DNA from: Bacteroidota bacterium
GTDB lineage: Bacteria > Bacteroidota > Bacteroidia > Flavobacteriales > Flavobacteriaceae
NCBI GenBank assembly: GCA_027620655.1
Contig: JAQCDS010000005.1
Span: forward strand, 1 to 64,000
Direction of reading: 5' to 3'
Length of the DNA stretch: 64,000 nucleotides
Shown: piece after piece, positions 53,697 through 62,482 of the stretch
Numbering within the stretch: the stretch's first letter is position 1
Layout: each line of letters starts with the position of its first letter
Notes under the pieces: model-generated
The model's database searches: none
What the model was told of the DNA's origin: nothing
What the model saw: the letters and a program-made list of their open reading frames with translations, nothing else
Program-made: the position numbers and the translations under genes

Positions 53697-54459
53697 TAGA
53701 GACTAAATTAAAAACATTTTGACCATTTTGATACATTAGAATTTGAGCTGTACTATTGGGCATCAACATTTGATTGTATTCATTTAAATTCCAAGTGTTT
53801 GGTTGTTTAAACCATTGAGCAATATTCATTGCAATGGTAATTTCAGTTGTACCAGTCAGTGTTATTTCTCCTAAGCTAACTTCAAAAAAGGTGTCTTGTG
53901 GGAAAGTAGGATTTGGCCCCGGATTGTCTACAGCCCGAATTACGTGATAATTATAACCCGATTCTACATTTGAACTGTTAATGTATTTACCGTCCATCTG
54001 CATGTAGTGGTAACCGCCACCAAGCATAACAGGGACATTCCATGTTGCAGAATTTAAATCTGCATAAGTAACATCTGTATTGTCTTCATTTGTAAATCCA
54101 AAAACAAAGGAAATATCAGAATAACTACCCACAGCAACAGTTTGATTTGTAGAAAAATTCAATGAGTTAGCATCCTCTAAATCTACCAAATTATATTCAT
54201 CGATTGTGATGACTTCCCCCGTGTTTTTAGTTAATTTTATTTTAGAAATTAAATAGCGTAAGCGCTCTATGCTAAGTTCATTTCCAAATGCATTTGTAAA
54301 ATTAATGGTGTTAAAATCAGAGTTTGAAACCTCCGTTTCTTCCCATTTGTGTGTGAATTTAAAATTTACAGTCGTAACTGCGCTAATGTTATCATCATTG
54401 TCTTTTTCACAAGCCATAAAGACAAAGGCAAATGCTAAAATTATAAGCTTAAATTTCAT
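53689..54459 (-). CDS. MbnP-like copper-binding lipoprotein
   Basis: A 256-residue lipoprotein (Cys17 in 'FVFMAC', followed by acidic 'EKDND'). It shows the MbnP family outline: 'TVNFKFTHKWEE' near 29, 'FGNELSIERLRYLISKIKL', 'LGGGYHYMQMDGKYIN' and a late Trp pair in 'IAQWFKQPNTWNLNEYN'. Family members bind copper after a Trp is turned into kynurenine by partner MbnH, which is the next gene. No methanobactin genes are present, so this is a stand-alone pair. Its start codon shares one base with the stop of the repeat lipoprotein upstream. Confidence 0.8.
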   Translation of the reverse strand: MKFKLIILAFAFVFMACEKDNDDNISAVTTVNFKFTHKWEETEVSNSDFNTINFTNAFGNELSIERLRYLISKIKLTKNTGEVITIDEYNLVDLEDANSLNFSTNQTVAVGSYSDISFVFGFTNEDNTDVTYADLNSATWNVPVMLGGGYHYMQMDGKYINSSNVESGYNYHVIRAVDNPGPNPTFPQDTFFEVSLGEITLTGTTEITIAMNIAQWFKQPNTWNLNEYNQMLMPNSTAQILMYQNGQNVFNLVSIE

Positions 54460-55802
54460 TATTTTGCTTTTATAATTAATAGGTCTGAAAACCCTTTATT
54501 TTCAGAAATGTCAATATCTGAACTATTGGTATTACCAACTCCAATAATGCTTCCATTATTGAGTTCTGTGACCCCCATTAATAAATCTATATTATTCCCA
54601 CCAATAGTTCTTTGCCACATTACATTTCCTTGTGCATTTATTTTAAAAATCCATGCATCATTTTGGCCGTTATTTTTAGTCAAATTTCCATCAGAACTTC
54701 TGGAATTTCCAGCCACTAGAAATTCATTATTTTGAGTTTTGTGAATGGCTTTTACACCGTCAAAACTACTACCTCCAAAGGTTTTTTCCCAGAGCAAATC
54801 GCCATTAGAATTTATTTTGATGATCCAAACATCTGCTGCGCCATTATTCGTTGTAAGGTCAATGTCATTGCTTCTTGAATCGCCAGCAATTAAGAAGTTG
54901 CCATCTGCTGTAGAAGTAATAGTTCTTGCTTCATCAATTTCGGTTCCACCAAATGACTTTTCCCAAAGTAAAGTGCCGGTATTATTTAGCTTGACCACCC
55001 AAAAATCATAGGTCCCTTTGTTGTTGTTAATATCAACATCATCACTATCAGAAGAGCCCATAATTAGGAAATTTCCGTCTTGTGTTTGTATAGAATCATA
55101 GGCTGTATCTGTAAATGTTCCTCCAAAATATCGGCTCCATTGTAGGTCGCCCATTGCATCTATTTTGACCACCCAATAATCTCCACCCGCATGGCGTTCC
55201 ATATTCATTCTATTATTACCAGCACCATCTGATGCTGAAACATCAAGAACACCTGATAATAAGAATCCATTATCTTGGGTTTGAATTATAGAAAAAGCAC
55301 TATCTGCACCTATGTAACCAAATGATTTCTCCCAAACAATTGTTCCAGATGCATCTAGTTTCGCTACCCAAAAATCATTGCTTCCAGAGTTATTTGAAAC
55401 ATTACCATCATTACTTTTACTACTTCCCAAAATGGCATAACCTCCATCATTTGTTGTTATTAAATCTTCTCCACGATCATCGTCCGAGCCTCCATAAACT
55501 TTTTGCCATTGCTGCTGACCAGAGGCATCAAATTTTAATAACCAATAATCATACGATGTATCAGTTTTGTTAAATATATCACCGTCCATACTTTGAGTGT
55601 AGCCCAAAATAGCATAACCGCCATCTGATGTACTAACAACAGATTGTGCGCTTTCGTTTTTGGTGCCGCCAATAGTTAAAACTTCTTCAACTTCAACGGA
55701 TTGAGTTTCAGTCGGTTGAACATATTCGGAGGAATCACAACCTAGATTAATACTTAGGACGAAAACAAAACAACTGTATTTTATGTTTTGTATGGAAGTC
55801 AT
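54459..55802 (-). CDS. Lipoprotein with seven propeller-type repeats
   Basis: A 447-residue lipoprotein (Cys22 in 'LSINLGC') made almost wholly of seven repeats of about 55 residues. Each unit has the form 'WEKSFGG', 'DGGYAILGSSKS', then 'NDFWVAKLDASG', the pattern of SBBP/delta-60-like repeats that build beta-propellers, so a seven-bladed propeller is likely. Unit 3 has an extra insertion ('SGVLDVSASDGAGNNRM'). No enzyme residues are apparent; a binding or scaffold role on the cell surface is the reasonable inference. It shares its stop base with the MbnP start and follows the TSP3 gene by 11 bp. Confidence 0.8.
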   Translation of the reverse strand: MTSIQNIKYSCFVFVLSINLGCDSSEYVQPTETQSVEVEEVLTIGGTKNESAQSVVSTSDGGYAILGYTQSMDGDIFNKTDTSYDYWLLKFDASGQQQWQKVYGGSDDDRGEDLITTNDGGYAILGSSKSNDGNVSNNSGSNDFWVAKLDASGTIVWEKSFGYIGADSAFSIIQTQDNGFLLSGVLDVSASDGAGNNRMNMERHAGGDYWVVKIDAMGDLQWSRYFGGTFTDTAYDSIQTQDGNFLIMGSSDSDDVDINNNKGTYDFWVVKLNNTGTLLWEKSFGGTEIDEARTITSTADGNFLIAGDSRSNDIDLTTNNGAADVWIIKINSNGDLLWEKTFGGSSFDGVKAIHKTQNNEFLVAGNSRSSDGNLTKNNGQNDAWIFKINAQGNVMWQRTIGGNNIDLLMGVTELNNGSIIGVGNTNSSDIDISENKGFSDLLIIKAK

Positions 55803-55813
55803 AGTTTTGAATC

Positions 55814-57373
55814 TTATTCACTTTTTTTAACAAGAAATAGTCCTTTTTCAATATCGCTGATGACTATATTTTTGCTTGCAAAATAGGGGTAAACGTTCCA
55901 TACGCCATTAAACGCTGCATTATCATTACTTGGATAAGTATCAAAAAAGCCAACTTCATTCATGTTTTGATTTCCTATATTACTGATATCAATTTCTCGC
56001 ATTCCAGCTCTGTAGCTTGCCAAGAAATAACTGTCACCAACAGTGTAACCATTATGGTCTATAGAGGTATTTTGAGCAATATATTCAAAACTAATGGTAG
56101 GATTGTCTAAATCGCTAAAATCAAAAATAATGGTGCGTGTGTTGGTGCCAATACTTAGTTCGTCTAGTTCATCGCCAACAATAAAATAGCGTAAATCTTC
56201 TGTAAACCAACCTTGGTGTGTGTAATTAATATTACTATATCCAATAGTTGAAATTGTCACAGGATTTGATTTATCTGTAATGTCTGCAATAACAACTTCA
56301 TCTTCATTACTTCCGATAAGAATTTCTTTTCCTGTATAATCTGTATCTGGGCCATTATAAGTTACAACTTGAGCATCATGTGAGTAGCCTCCATTACCAA
56401 ATCCACCTTCTGAGACAGGCGCTGTTGGGTTTTGAATATTGATAAACAATGGGCCTCCGTTATATGGGCCATTTCTGTTAGTACCAACAATATATGCATA
56501 ACCAGAGTCTTCATTGATGACAATGTTATGAGCACTTCCAAAATCTGAAAAGTGAGTATCAGCATTAAATTCTACAGGTGGGTTTTGTACATTTCTTAGA
56601 CGTGTCAAATCGAAAACTTGCATACCATGATTATTGGCTTCACTTACAATAAAAGCATGATTTTGATACACTTTTATATCACGCCAAATGCTGTTAACAG
56701 TGGCGGTAGGCAATATGCCAATAAGTTTTAAATTATTTGGACTACTTATATCGACAAAAGCGGTGTGAGAAGACAAACCAACTATAGCATATTCTTTTCC
56801 ATTTGTAGGGTCTGTCCATCCCCAAGAGTCATTTCCAGAAATATTACCTCCAGGGTTAATGCTTAAATCTTGTAATGACAAATAGCCAACCAAATCGTAG
56901 CCATTACATGGATAATTTCCTGCTAAGCCATTTTCACAGGGAATCGTAGTAAATGTTATATTATCACAAACATTTCCTATTCCATCTTCATCACTATCCT
57001 CTTGGTTTGGATTGGCATCGTTTGGGCAATTGTCACAAGCGTTTCCAACTCCGTCATCGTCGTCATCTTCTTGATTTGGATTTGCAGCACCTGGGCAATT
57101 GTCACAGGCATTGCCAATATCATCACTGTCGTTATCTTCTTGTTGAGAATTTTCAACGGATACACAGTTGTCACAAATATCACCTATACCATCTTCATCA
57201 CCATCCTCTTGATTTGGATTTGCAGCACTTGGGCAATTGTCGATAGTATTATGAATTCCATCACCGTCTCCATCGGGATAAGTGTTCCCTGTGGGTTCAT
57301 CATCACCACAATTCAATAGTAGTCCAGAAAGTGAAATTAAAATTGAAAGGATAAAAATTTTGTTATAATTCAT
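55814..57373 (-). CDS. Choice-of-anchor B lipoprotein with thrombospondin type 3 repeats and LVIVD propeller
   Basis: A 519-residue lipoprotein (Cys22 in 'LLLNCG'). Residues about 32-140 contain four Ca2+-binding thrombospondin type 3 units ('DGDGDGIHNTIDNC', 'DEDGIGNVCDN'). The remainder is an LVIVD-type propeller of the choice-of-anchor B family ('GLSSHTAFVDISSPNNLKLI', 'DYTGKEILIGSNEDEVVIAD'). Here the anchor is a lipid instead of the usual C-terminal sorting signal. As first gene of the MbnP/MbnH operon it may present or shield the copper protein at the surface; this is inference. The repeated DNA is at 56970-57270. Confidence 0.82.
   Translation of the reverse strand: MNYNKIFILSILISLSGLLLNCGDDEPTGNTYPDGDGDGIHNTIDNCPSAANPNQEDGDEDGIGDICDNCVSVENSQQEDNDSDDIGNACDNCPGAANPNQEDDDDDGVGNACDNCPNDANPNQEDSDEDGIGNVCDNITFTTIPCENGLAGNYPCNGYDLVGYLSLQDLSINPGGNISGNDSWGWTDPTNGKEYAIVGLSSHTAFVDISSPNNLKLIGILPTATVNSIWRDIKVYQNHAFIVSEANNHGMQVFDLTRLRNVQNPPVEFNADTHFSDFGSAHNIVINEDSGYAYIVGTNRNGPYNGGPLFINIQNPTAPVSEGGFGNGGYSHDAQVVTYNGPDTDYTGKEILIGSNEDEVVIADITDKSNPVTISTIGYSNINYTHQGWFTEDLRYFIVGDELDELSIGTNTRTIIFDFSDLDNPTISFEYIAQNTSIDHNGYTVGDSYFLASYRAGMREIDISNIGNQNMNEVGFFDTYPSNDNAAFNGVWNVYPYFASKNIVISDIEKGLFLVKKSE
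56970..57270 (-). repeat. Tandem coding repeats (thrombospondin type 3 units)
   Basis: Imperfect repeats of about 75 bp encoding Asp/Asn-rich calcium loops inside the choice-of-anchor B gene. The regularity also produces spurious His-rich ORFs on the opposite strand. It could be prone to repeat-number variation. Confidence 0.75.
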
Positions 57374-57450
57374 GTTTTAAGGTTTAGTATTTGGATAGCA
57401 CAATTTACATTAAAATCTATTATAAAATATTAAAAAATTCATAATAACTG

Positions 57451-57458
57451 TATTTTTG
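57451..57458 (+). promoter_or_regulatory. TATTTTTG -7 element almost touching the thiL start
   Basis: TATTTTTG ends only 4 bp before the ATG at 57463. If used at the normal distance, transcription would begin at or next to the start codon, so thiL mRNA may be leaderless. Confidence 0.5.
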
Positions 57459-57462
57459 CAAT

Positions 57463-58512
57463 ATGATAGAAGACAAAAATCAAAAGAAAACAGCATTATC
57501 TGAACTGGGAGAGTTTGGATTAATTGAACATTTGACTACTAATTTTTCAATAAAAAATTCAAGCACTATTCTTGGAATTGGCGACGATGCTGCAGTGTTA
57601 GATTTTAAAGGAAAATCGGTTGTAGTTTCTACAGATTTGTTGGTAGAGGGTGTTCATTTTGATTTGAGCTATATGCCATTGAAACACCTTGGTTATAAAG
57701 CTGTAATTGTGAATTTATCAGATATTTATGCAATGAATGCTCGTGCAACTCAAGTGACCGTTTCTATTGCAGTATCAAATCGTTTTGGATTGGAAGCTTT
57801 AGAAGCTTTATACGATGGAATTCATACTGCTGCAAAAGTATATGGGGTAGATGTAATTGGTGGAGATACAACATCTTCTACAACTGGCCTTACAATTTCT
57901 ATTACTGCTATTGGAGAAATAAATGCTTCAGATGTTGTAAAAAGAAGCGAAGCAAAACCTAATGATTTATTGGTGGTTTCGGGTGATATTGGTGCAGCTT
58001 ATTTAGGACTTCAGGTTTTAGAGCGTGAAAAAGAAGTATTCAAAGTGAATCCAAATAATCAACCTGATTTGGATGCATATACATACATAATTGAACGTCA
58101 ACTTAAACCCGAAGCTCGAAAAGATATTGTACAATTACTTAAAGATTTAGATGTAAAACCCACATCAATGATCGACATAAGTGATGGATTATCATCGGAA
58201 ATAATTCATTTGTGCAAACAAAGTAATGTGGGCTGCGATTTGTATGAAGATAAAATACCGCTGGACCCTCAGGTAATTTCAACTTGCGAGGAGTTTAATT
58301 TAGACAGTACTACTATTGCACTTAGCGGGGGTGAGGATTATGAATTGCTAATGACAATTAGTCAAGACGATTATCCAAAAATTAAAGCAAATCCAAATTT
58401 AACAGTGATTGGATATATGACAGATGTTAGTTCTGGAATACATTTGGTGACTCGTGGTGACGAAAAAATACCACTTACAGCACAAGGTTGGAATAGCTTA
58501 AATCAAGGTTAA
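57463..58512 (+). CDS. thiL: Thiamine-monophosphate kinase
   Basis: Phosphorylates thiamine monophosphate to the diphosphate cofactor used, for example, by the E1-beta enzyme encoded at 15.8 kb. The 349 residues contain 'GIGDDAAVLDFKGKSVVVST' near 38-57, 'DLLVEGVHFDLSYMPLKHLG' and 'DVIGGDTTSSTTGLTISI', all PurM-superfamily ThiL motifs with Mg-ATP Asp ligands. It overlaps the convergent gldD stop by 4 bp, so no separate terminator exists. Confidence 0.94.
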   Translation: MIEDKNQKKTALSELGEFGLIEHLTTNFSIKNSSTILGIGDDAAVLDFKGKSVVVSTDLLVEGVHFDLSYMPLKHLGYKAVIVNLSDIYAMNARATQVTVSIAVSNRFGLEALEALYDGIHTAAKVYGVDVIGGDTTSSTTGLTISITAIGEINASDVVKRSEAKPNDLLVVSGDIGAAYLGLQVLEREKEVFKVNPNNQPDLDAYTYIIERQLKPEARKDIVQLLKDLDVKPTSMIDISDGLSSEIIHLCKQSNVGCDLYEDKIPLDPQVISTCEEFNLDSTTIALSGGEDYELLMTISQDDYPKIKANPNLTVIGYMTDVSSGIHLVTRGDEKIPLTAQGWNSLNQG

Positions 58513-59069
58513 TTTTTCCATTGCAAACTTTCCATAAACCGTATGATATCATTTTTGATATAATCAACAGCAGGGAATATGGAGTCATAGTTTGGACGTG
58601 CTCTGAAGTATAATGCACCAGAAAGGAAATGTTTCTTTTTGTCTGAAACAAAAAATTGAATTTGAGAGGCTACTGGGCCTTTCAGATCGAATAACTTTCC
58701 ATAAACATTGGTTTGTTCATTTTTAAAAGCACGCTCAGAAACCTCTCGTGCTATTTTTGCATGTTTTTGTGTTATGGATTGCGACTCAGAAATATAATTT
58801 TTCAAATTGTTATTTAGAGTGTTGTAGGTTAAATAAACTGTAGCATTTAATGAAGGATAGTTGAGGTTTAATCCTAATTTTTTTTTGTTTTTTGATATGG
58901 TTTCAACTGTAGATAGTTTGTTTTTATCAAATGTAAAAGGCAGTTGAGGTTCAATATTTTGATAATTTGCTTTGGGGTAATCTAAACTTAAATATGCTTT
59001 TGGTTTAGGCACGCTTACATCTTGGCAGGACCAACATAAACAAATCATTAAAATAAAAAACCGAGGCAT
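58509..59069 (-). CDS. gldD: Gliding motility lipoprotein GldD
   Basis: GldD is a lipoprotein needed for gliding and for type IX secretion-linked motility in flavobacteria. The 186 residues have a lipobox 'CWSC' (Cys15) and the family features 'KPKAYLSLDYPKANYQ' near 22-37 and 'VSERAFKNEQTNVYGKLFDL'. It shares one base with the gldE stop, the usual gldE-gldD arrangement. It implies the organism, or its ancestor, glides. Confidence 0.9.
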   Translation of the reverse strand: MPRFFILMICLCWSCQDVSVPKPKAYLSLDYPKANYQNIEPQLPFTFDKNKLSTVETISKNKKKLGLNLNYPSLNATVYLTYNTLNNNLKNYISESQSITQKHAKIAREVSERAFKNEQTNVYGKLFDLKGPVASQIQFFVSDKKKHFLSGALYFRARPNYDSIFPAVDYIKNDIIRFMESLQWKN

Positions 59070-60388
59070 TATTTTTTTAGAGTAACTTTTAATTGTTTAA
59101 TTCTTTTATTATCGATGCTTTCAATAACAAAAGTGAATGTATTAAATTTTATTTTTGATTTAATTTTCGGAAAGCTTTTTGAAATTTCAAGAACAAACCC
59201 TGCAAGGGTTTCAGCTTCTCCTTTTTCCTTTTCAAAAATAGACTCATATTCGAGTTTCACAATTCTATAAAAATCTTTTAGCGTTGTTTTGCCTTCAAAC
59301 ACATAATTAAAATCGTCAATTTTTGAATAAATCAAATCATCATCATCAAATTCATCACTAATATCCCCAACGATTTCCTCAATAACATCTTCCAAAGAAA
59401 CAACTCCTGATGTACCGCCATATTCGTCTACTACAATAGCTAAGTGTATTTTCTTTTCCTGAAACTCCACCATTAAGTCGTCCAATTTTTTGTTTTCTGG
59501 AACAAATAGTGGTGTTCGAAGTAGACTGTTCCAATCAAATTCTTTTTTGTTTAAATGTGGCAATAAATCTTTCGCATACAAAATTCCTAAAACAGAGTCT
59601 ATAGAGTTGTCATAAACTGGTATTCTAGAATATCCATTAGCAATTATTTGTGGAATAATTTCTTTAAAACTTAATGTGCTTTCAAGTCCAAAAATATCAA
59701 TACGTGGGCGCATCACTTGTTTTGTATCGGTATTACCAAATGACACAATTCCTTGAAGAATTTTTTGTTCTTCTTTAGTTGTGTCTTCTTCACTTGTTAG
59801 CTCCAATGCTTGAGAAAGATAATCAACATTTAGACTTGATTTTTGTTTACCTAATCGCTTGTGAATTAACAAAGTAACCTTTCGCATAGGCATACTAATG
59901 GGTGAAAATAAAAGGTCTAAAACTTGTAGCGGTCTTGCCATAAATTTTGAAAACTTCAAATTATTTCTGTTGGCATAAACTTTTGGCAAAATTTCTCCAA
60001 ACAATAAAATAAGAAAAGCAATTATGAAAACCTCCACAAAAAATACCAGATCAATTTTAAATAGAATCAAGTTAATTTTGGTGTCAACACCACTAAATAG
60101 ACGTTCGCTTAATGCTGCAAAGAGAATAACAATTCCGATGTTTATAAAATTATTAGCCACCAAAATAGTTGCTAGTAACTTCTTAGGGCGTTGCAAAAGT
60201 GAGTTTATAATATTTAGGGCTTTTGAAGGATGGCTCTCTTCGGCTTCTAAATCGGCTTTTGTAAGTGAAAAAAGAGCAACTTCTGCACCAGAAATTAGAG
60301 CAGAACAGCATAATAGAATTATGAGGAATAACCCGCCAAATGCTAGAGTTGTATCAATGGAATTTAGAAAAATAAGGTCAGCTTCCAA
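59069..60388 (-). CDS. gldE: Gliding motility-associated CNNM/CBS transporter-like protein GldE
   Basis: A 439-residue CorC/HlyC-type membrane protein. The N-terminal DUF21 domain has four hydrophobic segments ('FGGLFLIILLCCSALISGAE' near 18-37), followed by two CBS domains (about 205-330; 'MRPRIDIFGLE', 'VVDEYGGTSGVVSLEDVIEE') and a C-terminal CorC domain. Homologues are linked genetically to GldD, and gldD follows at once. Mg2+/divalent cation transport is the wider family activity, not proven here. Confidence 0.92.
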   Translation of the reverse strand: MEADLIFLNSIDTTLAFGGLFLIILLCCSALISGAEVALFSLTKADLEAEESHPSKALNIINSLLQRPKKLLATILVANNFINIGIVILFAALSERLFSGVDTKINLILFKIDLVFFVEVFIIAFLILLFGEILPKVYANRNNLKFSKFMARPLQVLDLLFSPISMPMRKVTLLIHKRLGKQKSSLNVDYLSQALELTSEEDTTKEEQKILQGIVSFGNTDTKQVMRPRIDIFGLESTLSFKEIIPQIIANGYSRIPVYDNSIDSVLGILYAKDLLPHLNKKEFDWNSLLRTPLFVPENKKLDDLMVEFQEKKIHLAIVVDEYGGTSGVVSLEDVIEEIVGDISDEFDDDDLIYSKIDDFNYVFEGKTTLKDFYRIVKLEYESIFEKEKGEAETLAGFVLEISKSFPKIKSKIKFNTFTFVIESIDNKRIKQLKVTLKK

Positions 60389-60410
60389 AGTTGTTTAGTT
60401 GGTAGTACAA

Positions 60411-60854
60411 TTAAAATGGCAAATCATCTGCATCCTCATTATTGCTAGTAGCAGTTTGAGTTGGTGCCGTTGTGGGATTTATAGGGGCAGAATTACTGGT
60501 ATGTTGAGTTTGTTCATTTTTTGCAGTCAAAAATGTAAAATCTGTACAAATAATTTCTGTAGAATAGCGATCATTACCGCTGTCATCTTGCCACTTTCTC
60601 GTTTTCAGTCGTCCTTCAATATAAACACGATCTCCTTTTTTGAGGTATTTTTCACAGATTTCAGCAGCTTTGTTACGCACCACAACATTGTGCCATTCTG
60701 TATTAGTTACTTTTTCATTGGTTTGCTTATTGGTATATGTTTCATTGGTTGCCAACGGGAAACGTCCAACACAATTACTATCATCAAAATAATGAATTTT
60801 GACATTGTCGCCCAAATGACCTATAAGCATCACTTTGTTTAGTGTTCCAGACAT
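60411..60854 (-). CDS. ssb: Single-stranded DNA-binding protein
   Basis: SSB coats single-stranded DNA and recruits repair and replication enzymes. The 147 residues have the OB fold ('MSGTLNKVMLIGHLGDNVKI', 'WHNVVVRNKAAEICEKYLKK', 'DRVYIEGRLKTRKWQDDSG') and an acidic tip 'DADDLPF' for partner binding. It lies 22 bp upstream of gldE and 54 bp after mutY. Confidence 0.97.
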   Translation of the reverse strand: MSGTLNKVMLIGHLGDNVKIHYFDDSNCVGRFPLATNETYTNKQTNEKVTNTEWHNVVVRNKAAEICEKYLKKGDRVYIEGRLKTRKWQDDSGNDRYSTEIICTDFTFLTAKNEQTQHTSNSAPINPTTAPTQTATSNNEDADDLPF

Positions 60855-60908
60855 GATTAGAATTTTAAGCAGATTTATAAAATATAAAGATATTCAAAAA
60901 AACAACAA

Positions 60909-61958
60909 CTACAATTGAAACTCCCGAATAAATCGATCTATGACAACAGGGACAGCAAATTTTGAAATTTTAGACCATTTTATACCATCTTTCAAAGTGC
61001 TTGAAGTTTTAATAATCCAAAATTTGATATGAAGTTCTTGATGAGATAATTTATGAACAATATCTTTTTTGTTGTATAATGCTATAGAATCAATGGTCAA
61101 ATTTTTATTAATGTTCTGTTCGATTTTTAGGTTTAAGTCTAAAATAGTTTCAGGTTTTGACGTTTCAACTAATGGAAACTGATACAGGTTTTGCCAAATT
61201 CCATTAGAGGTGCGTTGTTCCAAAATTGTTTTTTGGTCTTTGGATTGAACCACCAAAAAATTGAAATACTTTTTTTTGATTTTTATTTTTTTCAATTTAA
61301 CAGGGAGTTCAGGAATCCTACCAGTGTTAAACGCAACGCAATCCATGGAAAAAGGGCATTTTGAACAATCTGGAGATTTGGGTTTACATTGTTGTGCGCC
61401 AAATTCCATAATGGCTTGATTGTAATCACCAATATTTTTGTTTGGCAAAAGCGATGTAGCAACTGTTTTGAATTCTTTTATTCCTTGTGTTGTATTTATA
61501 GGAGTATCAATTCCAAAAAAACGAGATAATACTCTATACACATTTCCATCGACAACGGCAGTTTTTTCTTCAAAGCAAATAGAGGCAATAGCACTTGCAG
61601 TATAGTCTCCAACACCTTTGAGCGCTAATAAATCTTTATAGTTTTCTGGAAATATTCCGTTTAATTCTTTAGCAACAAATATTGCGGTTTTGTGTAAATT
61701 TCGTGCTCTGGAATAATATCCTAGTCCTTGCCAATCTTTTAACACCATGTCTTCTGATGCTTTTGCAAGGTCAAAAACAGATGGATAATGCTCAATAAAT
61801 TTTAAATAATAGGGTATTCCTTGCCGAATTTGGGTTTGTTGAAGGATGATTTCCGATAGCCAAATTTTGTAGGGATCTTTGGTGGCACGCCACGGCAAAT
61901 CTCTTTTGTATACTGAATACCAATAGGTTAATTTTGAATTAAAGTTCATTTTTTTCAA
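60909..61958 (-). CDS. mutY: A/G-specific adenine glycosylase
   Basis: MutY removes adenine mispaired with 8-oxoguanine. The 349 residues have the catalytic Glu region ('SEIILQQTQIRQGIPYYLKF' near 31-50), helix-hairpin-helix 'LKGVGDYTASAIASICFEEK', catalytic Asp in 'VDGNVYRVLSRFFG' and the 4Fe-4S ligands in 'CKPKSPDCSKCPFSMDC'. A C-terminal NUDIX-like domain follows. The ATG three codons downstream (61949) is also possible. It is the first gene of the mutY-ssb-gldE-gldD unit and one likely client of the SUF system. Confidence 0.95.
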   Translation of the reverse strand: MKKMNFNSKLTYWYSVYKRDLPWRATKDPYKIWLSEIILQQTQIRQGIPYYLKFIEHYPSVFDLAKASEDMVLKDWQGLGYYSRARNLHKTAIFVAKELNGIFPENYKDLLALKGVGDYTASAIASICFEEKTAVVDGNVYRVLSRFFGIDTPINTTQGIKEFKTVATSLLPNKNIGDYNQAIMEFGAQQCKPKSPDCSKCPFSMDCVAFNTGRIPELPVKLKKIKIKKKYFNFLVVQSKDQKTILEQRTSNGIWQNLYQFPLVETSKPETILDLNLKIEQNINKNLTIDSIALYNKKDIVHKLSHQELHIKFWIIKTSSTLKDGIKWSKISKFAVPVVIDRFIREFQL

Positions 61959-62034
61959 GCATCAGCAACAAAAATAAACTATTCAACGGATAAATTTTAA
62001 TTCTTAAGGATTGAAATATTGAATATAAAATACA

Positions 62035-62042
62035 TATATTTG
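62035..62042 (+). promoter_or_regulatory. TATATTTG -7 element of the HU gene
   Basis: TATATTTG matches TAnnTTTG with a TTG 21 bp upstream (62011-62013). It lies 38 bp before the ATG. Confidence 0.6.
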
Positions 62043-62080
62043 CAAGCCTTTAAATGACATTAACTTAAAAGTGCTATATA

Positions 62081-62371
62081 ATGACAAAAGCAGAAATTGT
62101 AACAAAAATTTCTAATGATTTAGGAATTGAAAAAGCAGACGTTTTAGCAACGGTGGAGTCTTTTATGGACGAAGTAAAAGGATCTCTAGAATCTGGCAAC
62201 AACGTATACCTCAGAGGTTTTGGTAGTTTCGTGATTAAAACACGTGCAGAAAAAATTGGTAGAAATATCTTAAAAAATACGTCTATCAAAATTCCTGCAC
62301 ACAATATACCATCATTTAAGCCTTCAAAAGTATTTCTCGAAGGTGTAAAAAAGAAGGTTAAAGTAAATTAA
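62081..62371 (+). CDS. HU-family DNA-binding protein
   Basis: A nucleoid-associated DNA-bending protein. The 96 residues have two N-terminal helices ('MTKAEIVTKISNDLGIEKAD'), the saddle 'GNNVYLRGFGSFVIKTRAEK' and the DNA-binding arm with 'KIPAHNIPSFKPSK'. The usual arm 'R-N-P-x-T' is 'RNILKNTSIKIP', a common flavobacterial variant. A short basic-protein gene starts 21 bp downstream and is probably co-transcribed. Confidence 0.93.
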   Translation: MTKAEIVTKISNDLGIEKADVLATVESFMDEVKGSLESGNNVYLRGFGSFVIKTRAEKIGRNILKNTSIKIPAHNIPSFKPSKVFLEGVKKKVKVN

Positions 62372-62392
62372 TTAATATTAAAAAAGGTATAT

Positions 62393-62482
62393 ATGCCCAG
62401 TGGTAAAAAACGTAAAAGACACAAGGTAGCTACGCACAAGCGTAAGAAACGTCGTCGTGCAAACCGACACAAAAAAAAGTAA
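62393..62482 (+). CDS. 29-residue Lys/Arg-rich protein, probable ribosome-associated protein
   Basis: The ORF is too short for the supplied track. It encodes 29 residues, about two thirds Lys, Arg or His, starting 'MPSGKKRKRHKVATHKRKKR' and ending 'RHKKK'. A clean ATG and TAA, the HU-to-RNase-E/G position known to me from other Bacteroidota, and a following terminator indicate a real gene. The charge suggests an rRNA-binding ribosomal protein; flavobacterial ribosomes have a newly recognised small protein (bL38), but I cannot confirm identity. 'AAAAAGG' 5 bp before the ATG resembles a Shine-Dalgarno sequence, unusual in this lineage. Confidence 0.7.
   Translation: MPSGKKRKRHKVATHKRKKRRRANRHKKK

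Noticed and set aside
56953-57246. His/Leu-rich plus-strand ORFs and regular repeats resembling a CRISPR array
   Set aside because: The period comes from thrombospondin type 3 coding repeats on the minus strand; the units diverge and no separate spacers or cas genes are present.
60399-60842. 147-residue plus-strand ORF antisense to ssb
   Set aside because: Exactly mirrors ssb, whose motifs are unambiguous; the Cys/Phe/Ile-rich translation is typical of antisense frames.
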